Source: Jackrogersella multiformis
Lineage: Eukaryota; Ascomycota; Sordariomycetes; Xylariales; Hypoxylaceae
Assembly (NCBI GenBank): GCA_902806575.1
Contig: CADCXD010000007.1
Coordinates: 558,001-622,000 of the forward strand
Direction of reading: 5' to 3'
Length of the DNA stretch: 64,000 nt
Shown here: positions 20,871 through 36,000 of the stretch, piece by piece
How positions within the stretch are numbered: the stretch's first letter is position 1
How the letters are laid out: each line of letters begins with the position of its first letter
The notes under the pieces: generated by a model
The model's database searches: none
Told to the model about the DNA's origin: nothing
Seen by the model: only the letters and a program-made list of their open reading frames with translations
Position numbers and translations under genes: made by a program

Positions 20871-23260
20871 ACGATGACCTCCTACCCCTCGACGAAGCCT
20901 CGTCATCTGTGGATGCTCTCGTTGCGGATACTGACGAGTCTGAGGAGCCTCCCTTTTCGTTCATGCTGGATGACGGAAGGGCGCCATATATACCGCCCGG
21001 GCTTGGGCTGAGCCATTCGTATCCTCTGCCGCAGTTTGCCGAGAGAAGCTCAACTCCCGCTCCACACGGCCCTGTGGGTCAAATCTCGGCGTCTTCAAGA
21101 TCGCTTGTCATCCCGCGGCCCGTGACTCCGCTTGTTCCAAAAGCTGGTGCGAAGCCTACAGCTTCGAGCAAGGTAGAAAGCATCAGTCCTAGCGGAACTG
21201 AGGCCAAGAAGAGCATTAAGGAGCTTGCCGCGAAAAGTGGGCTATCGAAGGATATCGCAGCTCAGTCCTCGAAGTCATTGAATGGTAAAGGCGTCCTGCA
21301 GGAAGAAGATTTTCCGGCTCTCGACTCGGTCAAAACAAGTTCACCTCCCAAAGTCACCCCAGTTTTACCTTCGAAGCCATCGTCTTCTACTAAGACGCTT
21401 CAGGGCAAGAAGGTTACGGGTAGCACAGCAAGCCAAGCGCCATCAGCAAAACCTACAGCCAGCAAACCCGATAAGCGTCCTGTCCCTGGCACACTTGACA
21501 TCGCGGCCGCCACGAAGACCGTTCCACAGACTAGTGTCGGTGAGACTCTCACCACTAGTGGAACAGACAAATCAACCGGCCAAGTCTTTGCCAGTGCTAC
21601 CCAGACTCAGAAACCCCAAGGAGCTTCTGCTTTGCCCACTCCTACACCCACTACGGCATCCGTATCCTCCCCCTTGGCAAAGGTGGCCCCGAAGACTCTC
21701 CGCGTTGTTCACACCCCCAAGGCGGAAGCATCACCTATTCACATACCTCCCGCAGCCGTTGCTTCAATTCGAGCTGCTGGGATAGCTAGCTCTGCACATC
21801 GTCCTGCGACGCCGGCTAGTGAAATCATATCAGACACCGCGTCCATTATAAGTGCGTCTGTTTCCGTGTCTCGGACGAGCTCCCCTCCACCGTCGAAGGT
21901 TGGCTCTGCATCTGTGCGCGCAACTACGAAGAGTCAGCAGCGCAAACAACGCAAAGAAGCTTCGAAGGAAGCCGCTGCGCAGATCGCCGAGACAAAACCA
22001 GTCGAGCAAGAGGTAGAGATCGCCCCTATTCTTGGAAGGAAGAAGAAACAGAGGAAAGAGAGAAAGGCAACTACCGGGAGTCGTCCAGGAACACCTGGCG
22101 GCGCGGAGCCACTGGCAGATACCTCTACACTTCAGAGCAGTGTCGCTTCTACGACTCCTGCGGACTCCGGTGAGAAGACTAATAAAGGCAGCAGAAGCTT
22201 TTCCGTAGCCGAGTCGCCCAATGTTGGAGTGCAAAAGAACAAGACGATCAGGAGTCCTCCTAAGAGCCCTGCAGCTGTCGACACTTCTATAAGGTTGAAC
22301 GAGTCGACGAAGACCACGGTTTTGACTCCTGACTATGTCGGTCACTCCTCGGAGTCCAAGCTAGACCAGCCCATGGAAGAGGATGTCGGCGAGATCCCTC
22401 ATCTTCGTGATGTCTTCCGAGTTGTCATGGACAGTGGCGATTTTCCTGAGGCCGAATCAATTAGCTTCTTCAAGACCGCCCAAGGCTACCGTTCGGAGTT
22501 CATTGGCAATGTTGATATACCAACGACCCTGCCGCCGACGCTGAAGGCAATCGTCACTAAGGAGGATGAAGATAAGCTCAATGCGTTCCAGCCTGTGCGA
22601 AAGATAGTGAATGAGCATACCGTGCTACTAACTCCCAACGGGGACTATCTTCTAAACTTGACTGAGGACGAATCTGAGCTGTTCCTTCGGCTTCAGGACC
22701 GCATAAGGGCAGAGAGTGCCCGTCCTACTGCTTTTTCGGCACCTCGCCATACGCCTATGACGGGCTTTAGTCTGGTCAAGAATCGCGCCGTGCCCAACGG
22801 GACGCCGTCGTACTTCCCAGCTGGTCCAGACAATTACCCCAGCGACCCAGTCGGCAAGATGCACCGAGAGGAAGCTATCAGCTGCATCAACCAGCATGTT
22901 CTTCCCTCTTTAAACCTGAGCGGCTATAAGACTGCAGGCTCAGGCTCCAATTCCAGTAGGAACGTGAATCTGCAGCAGCTAGCACCGTGGATATGCCCCC
23001 CGAACGAGAATTCCGACGATCGTGGAAAGATGTTCTCCGGCAGACCTGGCGAGGAGTTCAGCGGCACCACCGCCGAGAACATGTATGCCTGCCACGACAC
23101 TGTCAATGGCGGTCCTTCGCCGTCTATCGGTAGCGCGCCGCTCATGACCGTCGAGGATGCCGAGACAGCTTTAGGATCTGCTCGCAAGCAGCATGAGGTG
23201 CTGGATAAGAAATTCCGACAGCTACAGACGAAGAACCGCCGCCTCGTCGGTCTGCATTGA
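20871..23260 (+). CDS. not4: NOT4 C-terminal region (probable last exon)
   Basis: A long open block starting right after a good acceptor (GTGTTCTAG at 20870) with no convincing ATG of its own: the first in-frame ATG is about 95 bases in, past conserved-looking acidic sequence (DDLLPLDEASSSVDALVAD). A phase-1 donor at 20269 or 20236 in the upstream NOT4 block joins it in frame, giving a total of about 1,580 residues, in the range I recall for Sordariomycete NOT4. Content: a Pro-rich APYIPPGLGL motif, ~400 residues of Ser/Thr/Pro/Lys-rich disorder, a basic KKKQRKERK patch, a more ordered region (about 22,380-22,720), and a C-terminal coiled coil (TALGSARKQHEVLDKKF). The alternative is an independent gene with an unidentified upstream start. 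Confidence 0.72.
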
Positions 23261-25184
23261 CTGCCCCATTCTTTGTTAAGGTCCGTTGCCGGCTATACCG
23301 TTATCACGGCATTGCGGATCGTAAACATTGTATCAACAGTGCTACTTAGCATTGTTCAGTTCATCCTCGGGGTAGCATTACGGATAGCTCTTGAGGATGT
23401 AGGGATATACGTTTTCACGTAGTATTAGGGGCGGTGTGCGATCTAGGAGTGCAAAACTGCCTAGACTAGGTACCTGACATTGTACATTTGTTGTCCGCGC
23501 TGGCTCCGTAGAGAGCTAGAAGTCCACGCGGATGGAGACGATAATATGGACTTCCTGTTTCGATAGCTGTACGAATAACGAACACTTGTTTATACTAACT
23601 AGCATGATTGCAAGCCTTGCATCTCACTACTCAGCATGACTCGGAGTCGCGGAACGCAAGATTTGCTGGCGTCGATAATACGGACGGCGTTAGGGAGGCA
23701 AGGCATTTATGCATATGAGAAATGACGCGCAAGCATTGTTGCATTGAGCATTTGACCGGCTTCGGGCCTAGGCCGCAGCTGTACATACCTAGGTAGACAT
23801 GGCTATGGCAGCCGGTACTTGTACGAATTCTGTTTATCTGCAATGACTTTGGTTTCTCCTATACCGTGCCTGTGTCTTGATGTGTATGGTTCCTCTGAAT
23901 ATGGAGAGATAGTGATAGATAGTAGTTGTCGATGGTGGTGTACTAGTAGTGGCTATCTATGGCCTACCCCTAAAAAGTGTGATGTAATTAGGAAATGATC
24001 CTCCTGATATGGAATTACCAGCTCCAAAATCTCCCTTCCCAATATTGGGCGAACCAAGGTGTGTAAAGCGGATTCCAAACTTGGGGAATGATGCTAATTT
24101 ATCGATAGATTCCGTCTTAGTGTCTCGCCTCTTATATCTATATTTTCTATACCTACTAGGTACCTAAGAGCTCAGGTCCGACAATCAATCAGAACCTTCT
24201 GTGCCAGCATAGGTTTGGGATCAAACTACCTTCGAACAAATGACGGAGTCAAAAATGGATGTGCTATTAAGTTAGCGTTAATACTTCAAGATAAAAAAGG
24301 GGAAGAAGCAGCTAGTTACTTTATTTTATAACCTGATAGCCATCATAATTATCCACCGACCTGTTTCGTCACGGCCCAGCTCGGTTGCTGTCACGTCAAC
24401 AACCTAAATTACACATATACACACCCGATACATGAATTTAAATTCATTGGTTACGATAGAACAGAGCCACGGGGACTCATTCCGGACAAAAAGTAAGCAG
24501 CATAATAAATAAGTACCTAAGGTCAACCTAGTTCGCAAGCCACAAGAGCAGAGCCTAGCAGTTTACGTGATATATCTGCAACATGTTTGAAGCTATTCCT
24601 ATTGCTCGTACGTGTCTTTTAATCATGGTAGATATTTATTTTAACACTATCCCAAAAGTTCTTGATAATTCCTCGAGGGTATGTTCCACCAAACACGCCC
24701 TTTTTTCGTTATGAAGCTTTCCACGAAGCTTTAGTTAATGCTTTTTATAAAGTATTGTTAGGTATGTTTGATTCGGGTTCATCATAGATGTGAGCTCGCA
24801 TCTTATGACATACCCTCACCTGGATAACATAAACACGATAGGCGATACAAATGTAAAATATCACTACATTCACAGCACAACATACGGCCCCTAGATATCA
24901 ACACCACGTGTGTAAGTTATCCCTTACGTACAGCCTGGTATGAACATGGCTGCCCAACAACTTTCCGCCACGAGGCCTTATGAAGATGAACCGAGACATC
25001 GAGCAAATTACATTTGTACAGATCTGCCACCTAAGACTAATTATTTGACATTCATGTGCCACGTGGGCGTGATAAGACAGTTGATGCTTTGGGCCTCGTT
25101 GTTTAGGTCTTTTCCCTATCCTAGCATGATTCCAGACCGGTTTATGATAGAAATCTCCTTGGTCTTAGACCTTGTCAAATCATA
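23261..25184. other. Intergenic up to the retrotransposon
   Basis: No supported gene in 1.9 kb. Base composition is ordinary and shows no RIP right up to the insertion site, although this sequence abuts the element. A short open frame at 24940-25203 crosses the LTR boundary and so cannot be an intact native gene. TACCTAGG motifs occur near 23,467, 23,787 and 24,155. Confidence 0.6.
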
Positions 25185-25189
25185 CCTGA
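25185..25189. repeat. Target-site duplication, left copy (CCTGA)
   Basis: CCTGA immediately precedes the left LTR (which starts TGTCATACGG) and reappears at 40613-40617 immediately after the right LTR (which ends TTGTCACA). A 5-bp duplication is the usual size for LTR-retrotransposon integrase. Confidence 0.85.
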
Positions 25190-25449
25190 TGTCATACGGA
25201 TAGGCTCCACGAAGCAAAGTATAATCAATATATACAAGTTAGTAAATACGAGATATGTTAAAACTTATGAAATAAAGTTATTAAATAAAGTTAATTAAAA
25301 AAACGTTAACGACGTTTAAAAAAATATTTAAATTATATATATATAAGTTATTACGCCTCGTTAAAAAAAAAAAAGTAAAAACTTTAAAATTATAAAAATT
25401 TATTATTTAAAATTAAATTATAATTTTAAGTTTTATTATTTTTATTATA
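25190..25449. repeat. Left LTR of the outer retrotransposon
   Basis: 260 bp, starting TGT. Its first ~85 bp retain CpA and TpG; the rest is RIP-converted. Aligned with the right LTR, nearly every difference is C/T or G/A. The region around ATATATATATAAGTTATTAC is identical in both copies. Confidence 0.88.
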
Positions 25450-28400
25450 AATAAATTTTTTATATTTTAAAAAGATTTTATTCTTAAAAAAGTACGTGCT
25501 TTTTAAAAGAAAATTAATTTTTTTAAAAAAATTACCTTATTTTAATTATTTATAAATAATTAATTTATTTAAAAAAGTTTTTTTATTAAAGTATATTATA
25601 TTAATATTACTTATTAATTTTATTATTATATATATTATTATAATTATAAAAAAAACTTTATATTTTATTATTTTATAAATATTTAAATTAAATATTTATA
25701 TTTTAACTTTATTATTTATTAATTTATAAAATTTTAAATTACCTTTTTCGTTAAACGATAAATAATCTTTTAAATCTTTAATAATATTTTTTTTATAAAA
25801 CTTTAAAATTAAAAATAAACTTAAAGAAAATTACCGTTTATAAAAACTTATTAAAATTAAATAACGCTTTAATACGTAATTTTTTATTAAAATGTTTAAA
25901 ATAAAAAATATATCGCTTTAAAACCTTTCTTTTATTTTTAAATTACTTTAATTTAATAATAATAATATTATAATTTTTTATAACTTTTAAAATTATAAAA
26001 TAATTATATAAAATATTTTTAATATTAATAATATTAAAATTAATTTTAATAACCTTTTTATATAATTTATTAAACTTTATTAAAAATATATAATAATTAT
26101 TATTATTATTTAAATATTTATTATTACCGTTATAAATAATTAAATTATTAATAAAATTAAATTTAAAATTAATATAATATAATTTAAATAATTTATAATA
26201 TAATAAATTAATTTAATTAAATCGATATAATATTAATAAATAAATAAATAACTTACTTTAAATAATAAATTTAATAAATTAATTTAAACTTTTTATAATA
26301 AATTTAAAATATAATTATTTAATATATATAAAATAATTAAGTTTAATAAAAAATTATTAATAAGTTTAAAAAAATAATTAATTATTATTAATAATTTTTT
26401 TATAAAAAATATATAAACCTCGTATATATTAACGTAAAAATTTACCGTTAATTTAATAACTTAAAAGCTTATATTTAAATCGTTTTTAATAAATTTAATA
26501 TTTAAATCGTTTTTAATAAATTTAATATTTAATTAACCTTTAATAAATTAATTAATATTAATTTCGTTTTAAAAAACATTAAAAACGTATTATATTAAAA
26601 ACGTTAATTAAATTAAATCCTTTCGATTAAAAAAACTTAATATATTTTAAAATATTATTTATTAAATATTTTAATTTAAAAGCTTAAATAAAAAATCTTT
26701 TTTTTTTATAATTTTTCTTATAAGTTTAAATTAAAAGAATAATTAAAAAGGCTTAAGTATAATTTTATTTTATTAAAATTAACTTTTTATATTTAAAAGA
26801 AATAAAAGAAAAATTCCTTTTAAAAAAGCCGCCGGAGTATTTAATAATAATTTAAGTAATTTCGATTTTAATAATTAATCTTAAAACCTTAAATTACTTA
26901 AAAACCTTCTTAAAAAATTACCTCGAGATAATTTTATACTTTTAAACGATAATAAAAATCCTTTATTTTAAAATAATAATAATTAATTATTTAAAGTTTT
27001 AAAACGATTAATTTATCTTTTTTACGTTATAATTACCGTTAATTTAATATAATTTAATAAATTTACCGTTTACGATAATAAGGATTTTTTAAAGTTTTAA
27101 ATTTAATAAATAAAAATTAAAATATATTTAAAAACGTATACGAAAAATTTTCCTAAAGATTTTTACCGTATTAATTAAGTTAAATCGTTATTATTTAAAA
27201 AAGCATAATTATAATATTAATAACGTAAAAATTAAGTTACGCGGTTAAAGATTTTTAATATTTAAATAATATATATTATTACCTTTTAAAAACGTTTTAT
27301 AAACTTTTTAAAAAGGTATTATAACTTAAAAAAATAAGCTTAAATATTAAGGAAATATTATTTAATATTTTATTAAATTATTTAACTTTAATAAAATAAT
27401 TTAATAATTTAAAATAATAATTTAAAACTATATCGTTAAAATCTTTCTTAATAAAATTATTAAATTAATTTATTTTAAATAAAAAGAACTTTTAAATATA
27501 AATAAAGAATTTTTTATCGTTATTTAAGAAATAAATTAAATATATAAAAATATATTAATTAACCCCGGTATTTCGGAAAAAAAAAAGCTTACTTTAATTT
27601 AAAAGCTTTTAAAGTTAAGTTAAATTAACCGTAAAAAAGAAAACCGCTTTAATTTAAATTTAAATTAATCCTTAAGAAATAATAATAAACTTAAATTAAA
27701 AGAATAAAGTTTAATTTAATAATAAAAATACTTTAAAAAATTAATTAAATAAATATAAATTAATAAAAAAAAGGATAAAAAATCTTATTAACTTTATAAA
27801 TATAATAATTATTAAACTTTTTTTTATTTTATTAAAAAAGATATTAATGGTAAAGATTTATTATTTAACTTAAATAAAATCTTCTCCGTAAAATAATCTT
27901 AAAATAATAATACTTAATTTACACTTTTATTATAAAAAAAGGTATAAATAAATATAATTTTATAAAAATTATTTTATCCTTAAATTATAAAAATTAAAAA
28001 CTTTAATTTAAATTTTTAAATAGCTTTAACGTCGTACTTTATTAAATCTTATAATTAAATTAAAGTAAAATACGTTAAGCCGTAATAATTAAAAAACCAA
28101 TTAAAAATAAAATAAAAGTTATAAAAAAACTTTACTTAAAATTAATTTTAAAATATAAACTTATTATTAATATAACATTAATATATAATAAAAAAATATT
28201 AAATTTAAAAAGCATAATCTTAATAATATTTTTTTAAAATAAGGAAATAAAAATTACCGATTATTAAAAAATATTAAAGTAAACGAAATATTAAAAAACG
28301 TTCCTAAGGAATTTTATAAATTTATATATATTATAATAAAGGAAATAAAATAATATTTCTTAAATTATTAATTATAAAATTACGTTATTAATTTTTAAAA

Positions 28401-29882
28401 AGAAAAAACGCCTCTTTAAAAAACCTTTTTACGTTATAAATAAAAAGAAACTTAATACGTTAAAATTATAATTAAATAAGATATTTAATAATAAACGTAT
28501 TTAAAAATTAATTTTATTTTATATAATACTTATAATATTTATAAATAAGTTAAATTTTTAAACCCTTTTTTAACTTATAATAAATTATAAAGGCTTAAAT
28601 AATATTACCATTCTTATTTAATATTTTATACTTTTAATATTTAAATTATAAAGTAATTTATTAAAATTAAAAAAGAAAATAAATAAAAAATAATCTTTTA
28701 ATATAAATATAATCTTTTTAAATATTTACTTATACCCTTTAAATTAATTAATACTTTTATAACTTTTTAATCTATAATAAATAATATTTTTTAAAACTTT
28801 ATCGATTTAAATTTTTAATATACTTAAATAACCTTTTTATTTATATAAATATTATAAAAAAATATAATAAAATTATTAAAAAAATCTTAAAAAGATTTAT
28901 AAAATATTACCTTATAATTAATCCGTAAAAATACTTTTAAAAAATTTAAAAAATAAACTTTTTTAATTATATTATTAAAATTAACGATATTTTAATAATA
29001 TAAAATAAAATTAATTATATTAATAATTAAAAAACGCTTAAATTATTAAAAAAATCCTAATAATTTATTAACTTTATAAATTTTTATCGATAATTTATAA
29101 AAAAGTTTTTAAAAATAATAAAACTAATTATTAACGTAAATAAAAGAAATAAAAAGGATTAAAAATAAACCGGAAAAATAAATAAATCTTTTAAAAAACT
29201 TAAATTTTATTTTACTTAAGCCTTTATTATAACTTACTTTAACTTTTTAAAATAAACTTATATTAAAGTTAATACTTTAAATTATATTATTAACGCCGTT
29301 TTTTTTAAAAAAAAAAAAAAATAAACTTAAACTTATAACTTATTATTCTCGTAAATTTAAACCGGTAAAAATAAACTATAAAATTTATAATAAAAAACTA
29401 TTAATTATAATAAACTTTTTTAAAAAATAACATTAATATTTAAAAAAAACCAAATATTAAATTAAAATTTACTTAAATTATTAAAACTTAACTTACTTTA
29501 TAATAATTAAAATTTTAAATTAACATTAAATTTAATAAATATAAAAACTTTTATTATATTAATTTATAATTAATTACCGATTAAAAAAATAAAATAATAA
29601 AGTTAATATTCTTTTAAAATTACCATAATATTAACTTAAAAAGGAAAAAATTAAAAACTAATTTATAAAATTAATTTTATAAAATAAACATTTTTCATAC
29701 TTTTAAAAAACTTTATTTACTTTTTTAATAATTATCCTCGTTATATTAAAAAAACTTTATAATTTTATTATATTTAATTAAGCTTTTAACTTTATTAAAC
29801 GATTAAAAAAAGCAATTATTAATAATTTAAAATATATTACGTAAATTAAAAATCCTTTTAAAAACGTTATTTTATAAAATAA

Positions 29883-30049
29883 TATAAAGAGTTATAATTA
29901 TATAATTTATAATTAAAGTAATGGTTTATACGTTAAGGATAACTTATGTTTTATATTTATTAATTATTTTTTAAAATATTAGCTTTACTTTTATTTTTAA
30001 AAAGAATAATTATTTTAAAACTTTTATTTTAACTTATTAATATATAATA
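29883..30049. repeat. Left LTR of the nested retrotransposon
   Basis: 167 bp. It shares its first ~35 bp (through AATTTATAATTAAAGT) and last ~85 bp (from TTTACTTTTA onward) with the right copy. A ~50-bp central segment, comparatively rich in TpG and GpG, is missing from the right copy. Confidence 0.75.
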
Positions 30050-33000
30050 TATAATAATATTTTACTCTTATTATATCGTAACGATTTATATTTTATCGTT
30101 AAATTAATTAAGCTTTTAATTAATTAATAAGAATTTAAAGTTAATTAATTGCGATAAATTAACGTGGCAAAAATTTAATTAATAATTATTAAACCTTAAA
30201 TATTTTATAATTATTTTTTTCGTTATTTTATTTTTATTATTATTAATTAAATTTAATTACGTTATTATTCTTTTATGATATTATAATTTACGTATTAATA
30301 TTATTTTAATAAAATTAAGCTTTTTTAATCGATTAAGTTTTTTCCTTTTTTATAATTTTAAATTTTAATAACGATAATATTTTATAAATTATTACTTTTA
30401 TTTATAATTATTAAAACTTTTAAATAATATAAAGGTTATATTAATTACGTGTAAATAATTTATTGCTTTATATAAATATATTATTAAATATAAGATTAAT
30501 TCTTTTATTAATATAAAGCTTTTATATTATACGGAATTTTATAATAAAAATGTTATTTTATAATTTTTAATAAGTATTAAATCTTTAAAAGTTTAAATAA
30601 ATATTTAATAAAACGTTAAAAATTATATTATAACTTATTTTATTAAATTTAAAAGTTTTTATTTTAATATTAATTTCAATATTAATTTTTACCTTAATTA
30701 TTTTTATATATTAATTAATTCCTTAATCGATTTAAATTTTATAATATTATTAATAAAATTATTAATAAAGAAAATAATTAATTTAATTCATTACTAAATT
30801 CCTTTATTATTTAATTATTAATTATTAAGTTTTTTAATATTATTAACGTTATTATAATTTTTATTAATTTATAACTTAAAAATATAACTTATAATAACTT
30901 TAATAATTACTTTAACGTTTATATTTAATCCATAAATTAATTAATTTATATTATTAATCTTATATTAAAAAATTCGGTTATAATTTATTAAAAAAACCGA
31001 AATTAATAAAGTTACGTAAATAATTATATAAAGCCTTTAAATATTTTTTTTTAATTTTTTTAATTATAAATATAAATAATTATATCGTAAAAAGTTAATA
31101 TTAATAAAGTTATATAAGTAATTATATAAAGCCTTAAAATTAACCTTTTTATATTTTTAACTTTTTATTAAGAAATTAAGTTATAAATAATTAAGCTAAT
31201 ATTATTTATCGTATATTTATTTATTATATTTTCTTTTTTTTATAATAAAGGTATATAATTAAATTATAAATCTTTTATATCGGATAAAAATATATAACTT
31301 AATTAATTAATTAAAATTTAAGATAAAGTAACTTAAATAATAATTAATTTATTTATTTAATTTCCCGTTTTAAGGTTAAAATAATTTTTAATAAATAAAT
31401 TTAATTAATCTTAAAGATTATAACCTTTATTAATTAATTTTATTCTTAAATTAATATATAAATCTTAAATATATATTACGAAATAAGCCGTAATTTTATT
31501 TATAATTAAACGTTAAATCGTTAATAAGTTATTTAACGGTTTAATTAATAACGTTTTAATATTTATATAATTATAAAAAGATAAGATAAATTATTAATTA
31601 ATATTAAAAGATTAAACAATTTACGATATTAGTTATTTTATAATAAACGTAAATAGGTTTATAATAATAAATAATTTTTTTATTAAAAGTAATTATACGT
31701 ATTAATATAATGTTTATATATAAATAAATTTTATTTAAATAATTTATTAAGAATTTATAAAAGCCGTAAAAATTAAAGGTAATTTTTATAAATTATTTCG
31801 TAAAGATTTATAAAATTAATAGATAAATTAAATATTTATTAAAAAAAAGTAAAAAATATAAAACGATACGAAATATACTTTTAAAACATTATTTAATTAA
31901 TATAAAATCTATATATTAAAAGTTTTAGTATTTTTTAAAAAAGCAAAGTATATTTTAAAACTTTACTTTAAAGATATATTTATTAAGATTTAATTATTAA
32001 ATATTATTTAGAATTATTAAATATTTAAATTAATTATAAATGTATAATAAATAATAATAATTTATAATAAGTTAAATTTAAAATTTAAAATAATAGGTGT
32101 TATTAATTTAAAATTAATTATAATAATTATAAACGTTTATTTTAAGTATTTAAATAAAAAATAATCGGTGTAACGTAAGTAAATGTTAACGAAAAAAAGT
32201 AAAGACTTAAAAGTTAATATTAAATCTTATATAATATTTAATAATATATTTATTTAAAAATATTTAATTTATTTATTATAATTACGATAATATAATACCT
32301 TATATTAATTAATTAAAGGTTTATTAAAGCGATTAAAGTTATTATAATAATAAATATAATTAATAAAATGGTTATAATTAATAATAAAATAATTTTAATT
32401 AATATTAAAACGATTATAACTTTAATAGTTATAATCGAAAAAAATATCGCCGTAATAATAATTATAATTAAAATTATAATTAATATAATAATAAATAAAA
32501 TAATAAACATTAAAGTAATAACCGATAAAGTTATTACCGTTATAATTATAAATATAAATATAATATTTATAATTATTATAATTATAAATATTATAATAAC
32601 CGTCCTTACTTTCGTTAAAAATAATAAAAGAAAATAAGAAATTATCTTAATAATAATATATATTTATAAAATAAAGTTAAATACGAGTGGAACGAAAAAA
32701 ATTATAAGGAAAATAAAAAAGATTTATAAATAAATGATTATTTTTTAATAAAGGAATATTTAATAAATAAATTTAAAACCTTTATATTTTATTTTTTATC
32801 CTTTAAAAATAAATTATTAATTATAAAGAAACGTAAAATATTATAAAACATTTAATATTAAACTTAATTATTTTAAATATATATACGTTAATAAATATAT
32901 AAAACTTAAATATTTATAATTACCTTAAAAAATAAAATAAGTAATAAGGATTTAACCTAAAATTAAAGAAATTATTAATATTTACTTTATTTAAAAATAA

Positions 33001-36000
33001 ATAAAAGTAAAAATATAAATAATATAATTAAAAGATATTATATGTTTACCCTTATAATTAATAAATATAAAAATTAAAAATAAACGTATTAAATAAATCG
33101 GGATAAAAATTAATAATATATATAAATATTAATATATTTAATTAAATAATAAATAAAATATAGTTAAAAGATTTTATCGAAAATTATAAAATATTTAAAC
33201 TAAATAAACTTATATATATATATAAAATAATCCCGGGAAAATTAATTATAAAGATTAAAATTAAATTTTTAATTAAATTTTAAAGAAAAATAATATATAA
33301 ACGGTAAGTTTAAATTTAAATCTTAATAAAAGTATAAATTAATTATTTAAGTTTTAACTTAATTTATTAATAAAAAATGATTTTTTAAAAGAATACGATA
33401 TAATTATTAATTATAATAAAATATATATAATTTTAATATTATATCTCGAAATCTAAATATTAATAACATATTATCGTTCGAAAGGCTAAATATAATAATA
33501 AATTTTAATTATAAATTAATTTTTTATTTTTGTTAAGATAATAATACTTATTTTAATTTATTACGCGAAAAAGATTTTATTTTTTACGTTAAAATAAAAA
33601 GCGTAATAAATAATATTTATAATATAAATACGCTTAAAAAATTGCTTTTTTAAATGCGTTTAATAAACTTATGATTTTATAACGTAATATTAAAATTAAA
33701 AAAATTAAAAAAATTATTAAAAAAAGAAGTGTAAATATTTTATAAGAAAAGGCTAATTTAACGTAAGTATATATAATATTTTAACGCGAGAAAAATAATT
33801 TATTAGTAAAATTTAATTTAAATAACGAAATATTAAAAGCCTTATTATTAATCGATAAATCTCTTATTAATTTATAATTATTATTAAAAATAAAATAAAG
33901 TTTTATCGAAATAAATATATTAACTTTAAATATATTTAAACTTAAAAATATTTTAAAGCTTATAATTAAAAAAAACATATATATTTATAATTTTAATTTT
34001 TTTTTATTTAACGATTATTTATTTTAATAAATAAATAAGTTATTTAATACGATCGTAATATTATCGATATATTAAAAAAGATATAATCGATTTAATTAAT
34101 AATTAATAAAAAAACTATAAATTTAAATATATATATTCGTTAAATATATAAAATAAAAAATTCCTTAATAAAAATTTTAATTAAATATATAATTAAAATA
34201 AAATAAATTAATAAAAAATAATTATATTATTTAACTATTCTTATTTTATTATTTAAAGGTTTATTAATAATAATAAAAAAATAAAATAATTATTAACTTT
34301 AAATTATTAAATAAAAATGCTTTAATAAATATTTACTTATTATTACGTTAAAAAGAAATCATTTAAAAAATGTAAGGAAAAAAAGTTTTTAACGTTATAA
34401 ATAAAGCTTTATTTTTTTATTAATTACTTATTATGTTTAAGTATAAAAATAAAATAATGGTAATATCGTTAAAAGGTTTAAAAAATTTTAACGTTACGTT
34501 AATAAGATTTAAAAATTCTTTAACCTTTACGTAACGATTTATAAATTAAAAATTAAAGCTTTTTTAAAGTTTTATTAAGGTATATATTAATAATATTATA
34601 ATATTTAATAACATTAAGAAATAATATAAGAAATATCTTAATTAAGTGTTTAATATATATAATAATATAAGATTTATATTATTATTAAAAAAATTATTTT
34701 TCGGTTTTTTATCGATTATTTTATTTAAATTTTTAATTAATAAATTAAAAGTTATTATTATAAATAATAAGTTAAATATAATTAAAAAGATCTTAATATT
34801 ATAAACATTAATTAATTTGAAAATATATATTAATATAATAAGGTTTTTACGGAAATATATCTTATAATATTAATAAAAAGTTAAGCCTTTATAAGATAAA
34901 AAAATAAAAATATTAATTAAAGAATAAATTTAATAAAAAATTCTTTTAAAATCTTAATATAAATATTAATATATTATAAAAATTATATATATATTAATAA
35001 AAAACGAATTAAATTCGTTTAAAATATTATAAAATAAATTATTAAATCCGATAATATTAACGTATTAAAATTATAATTAAATAATATTCCTAAAAATAAA
35101 TATATTAAAACGAAAAGGTTTTAAAGTTATAATATTTTATATAAATATACTTTAAAATAAAATTAATATAAAAATTAACGCAATTTATTTAATCATATTT
35201 TTATTAAAGGTTTTAATAAAAACTAAATTATAATATAAAACAATGAAATTAAAAATTACTTATTTAATTTAGGTTTATAAAAATAATAAAGTTTAATTAT
35301 AATCTTATATATAATTAATTATTATTTTAACGGATTATAATATAATAAAAAATATTATTAATTAAAAAATATTTAAAATAACCAATATAAATAAAATAAA
35401 TAATAAATTAATAACTATTTTAATATATTTATTTTAATTTAACTTTAACGTTTATTATATCTTTAAAAGGTTAAATCTAATTTTAAATATATTATTTTAT
35501 TTATCGATATAAAATAATATAAAAGATTTAATAAAATAAAAAAATAAAATAAAGTTAACTTTTAAAAATATTTTAAATAAATTTATTTATATATTTACTA
35601 AACTTATGTTAAATAATAAATTTAAGAAAAAAATATTAAAAAGATATAACCATAATAAATGATTAAATTATTTACGTATTATTCTTTAAAAAACTGGTAA
35701 AAGTAAAGATATAATTAAATAATTTTAATATAAATTATAAAATAATCTTATATATTATATTAAGTTAAATGGTTTATGCTAATTAATGATTTTATTAATT
35801 TATGTATATAAATTATTTAATAAAATTTATAACTTAAAATATTATTTTAAACCGAAATAAATATTTTATAAATTAAAATCGGTTTATATTTATAACCTTT
35901 TATAAAAAGTTTAAAAATATATTAAATATTACTTTAATTATTATAAAAACCGGATCGAATATTTAAAGCTTTACGGTAAATTAAAACTTATAAACTCACC

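Noticed and set aside
24940..25203. 87-codon open frame next to the AT block
   Set aside because: It runs across the retrotransposon insertion site, so it is a chance frame made by the junction.
32313..32637. Opposed open frames of 65 and 89 codons inside the AT block
   Set aside because: Composition is almost only Ile, Asn, Lys and Leu, as expected from random A/T triplets; they lie within RIP-degraded retrotransposon DNA.
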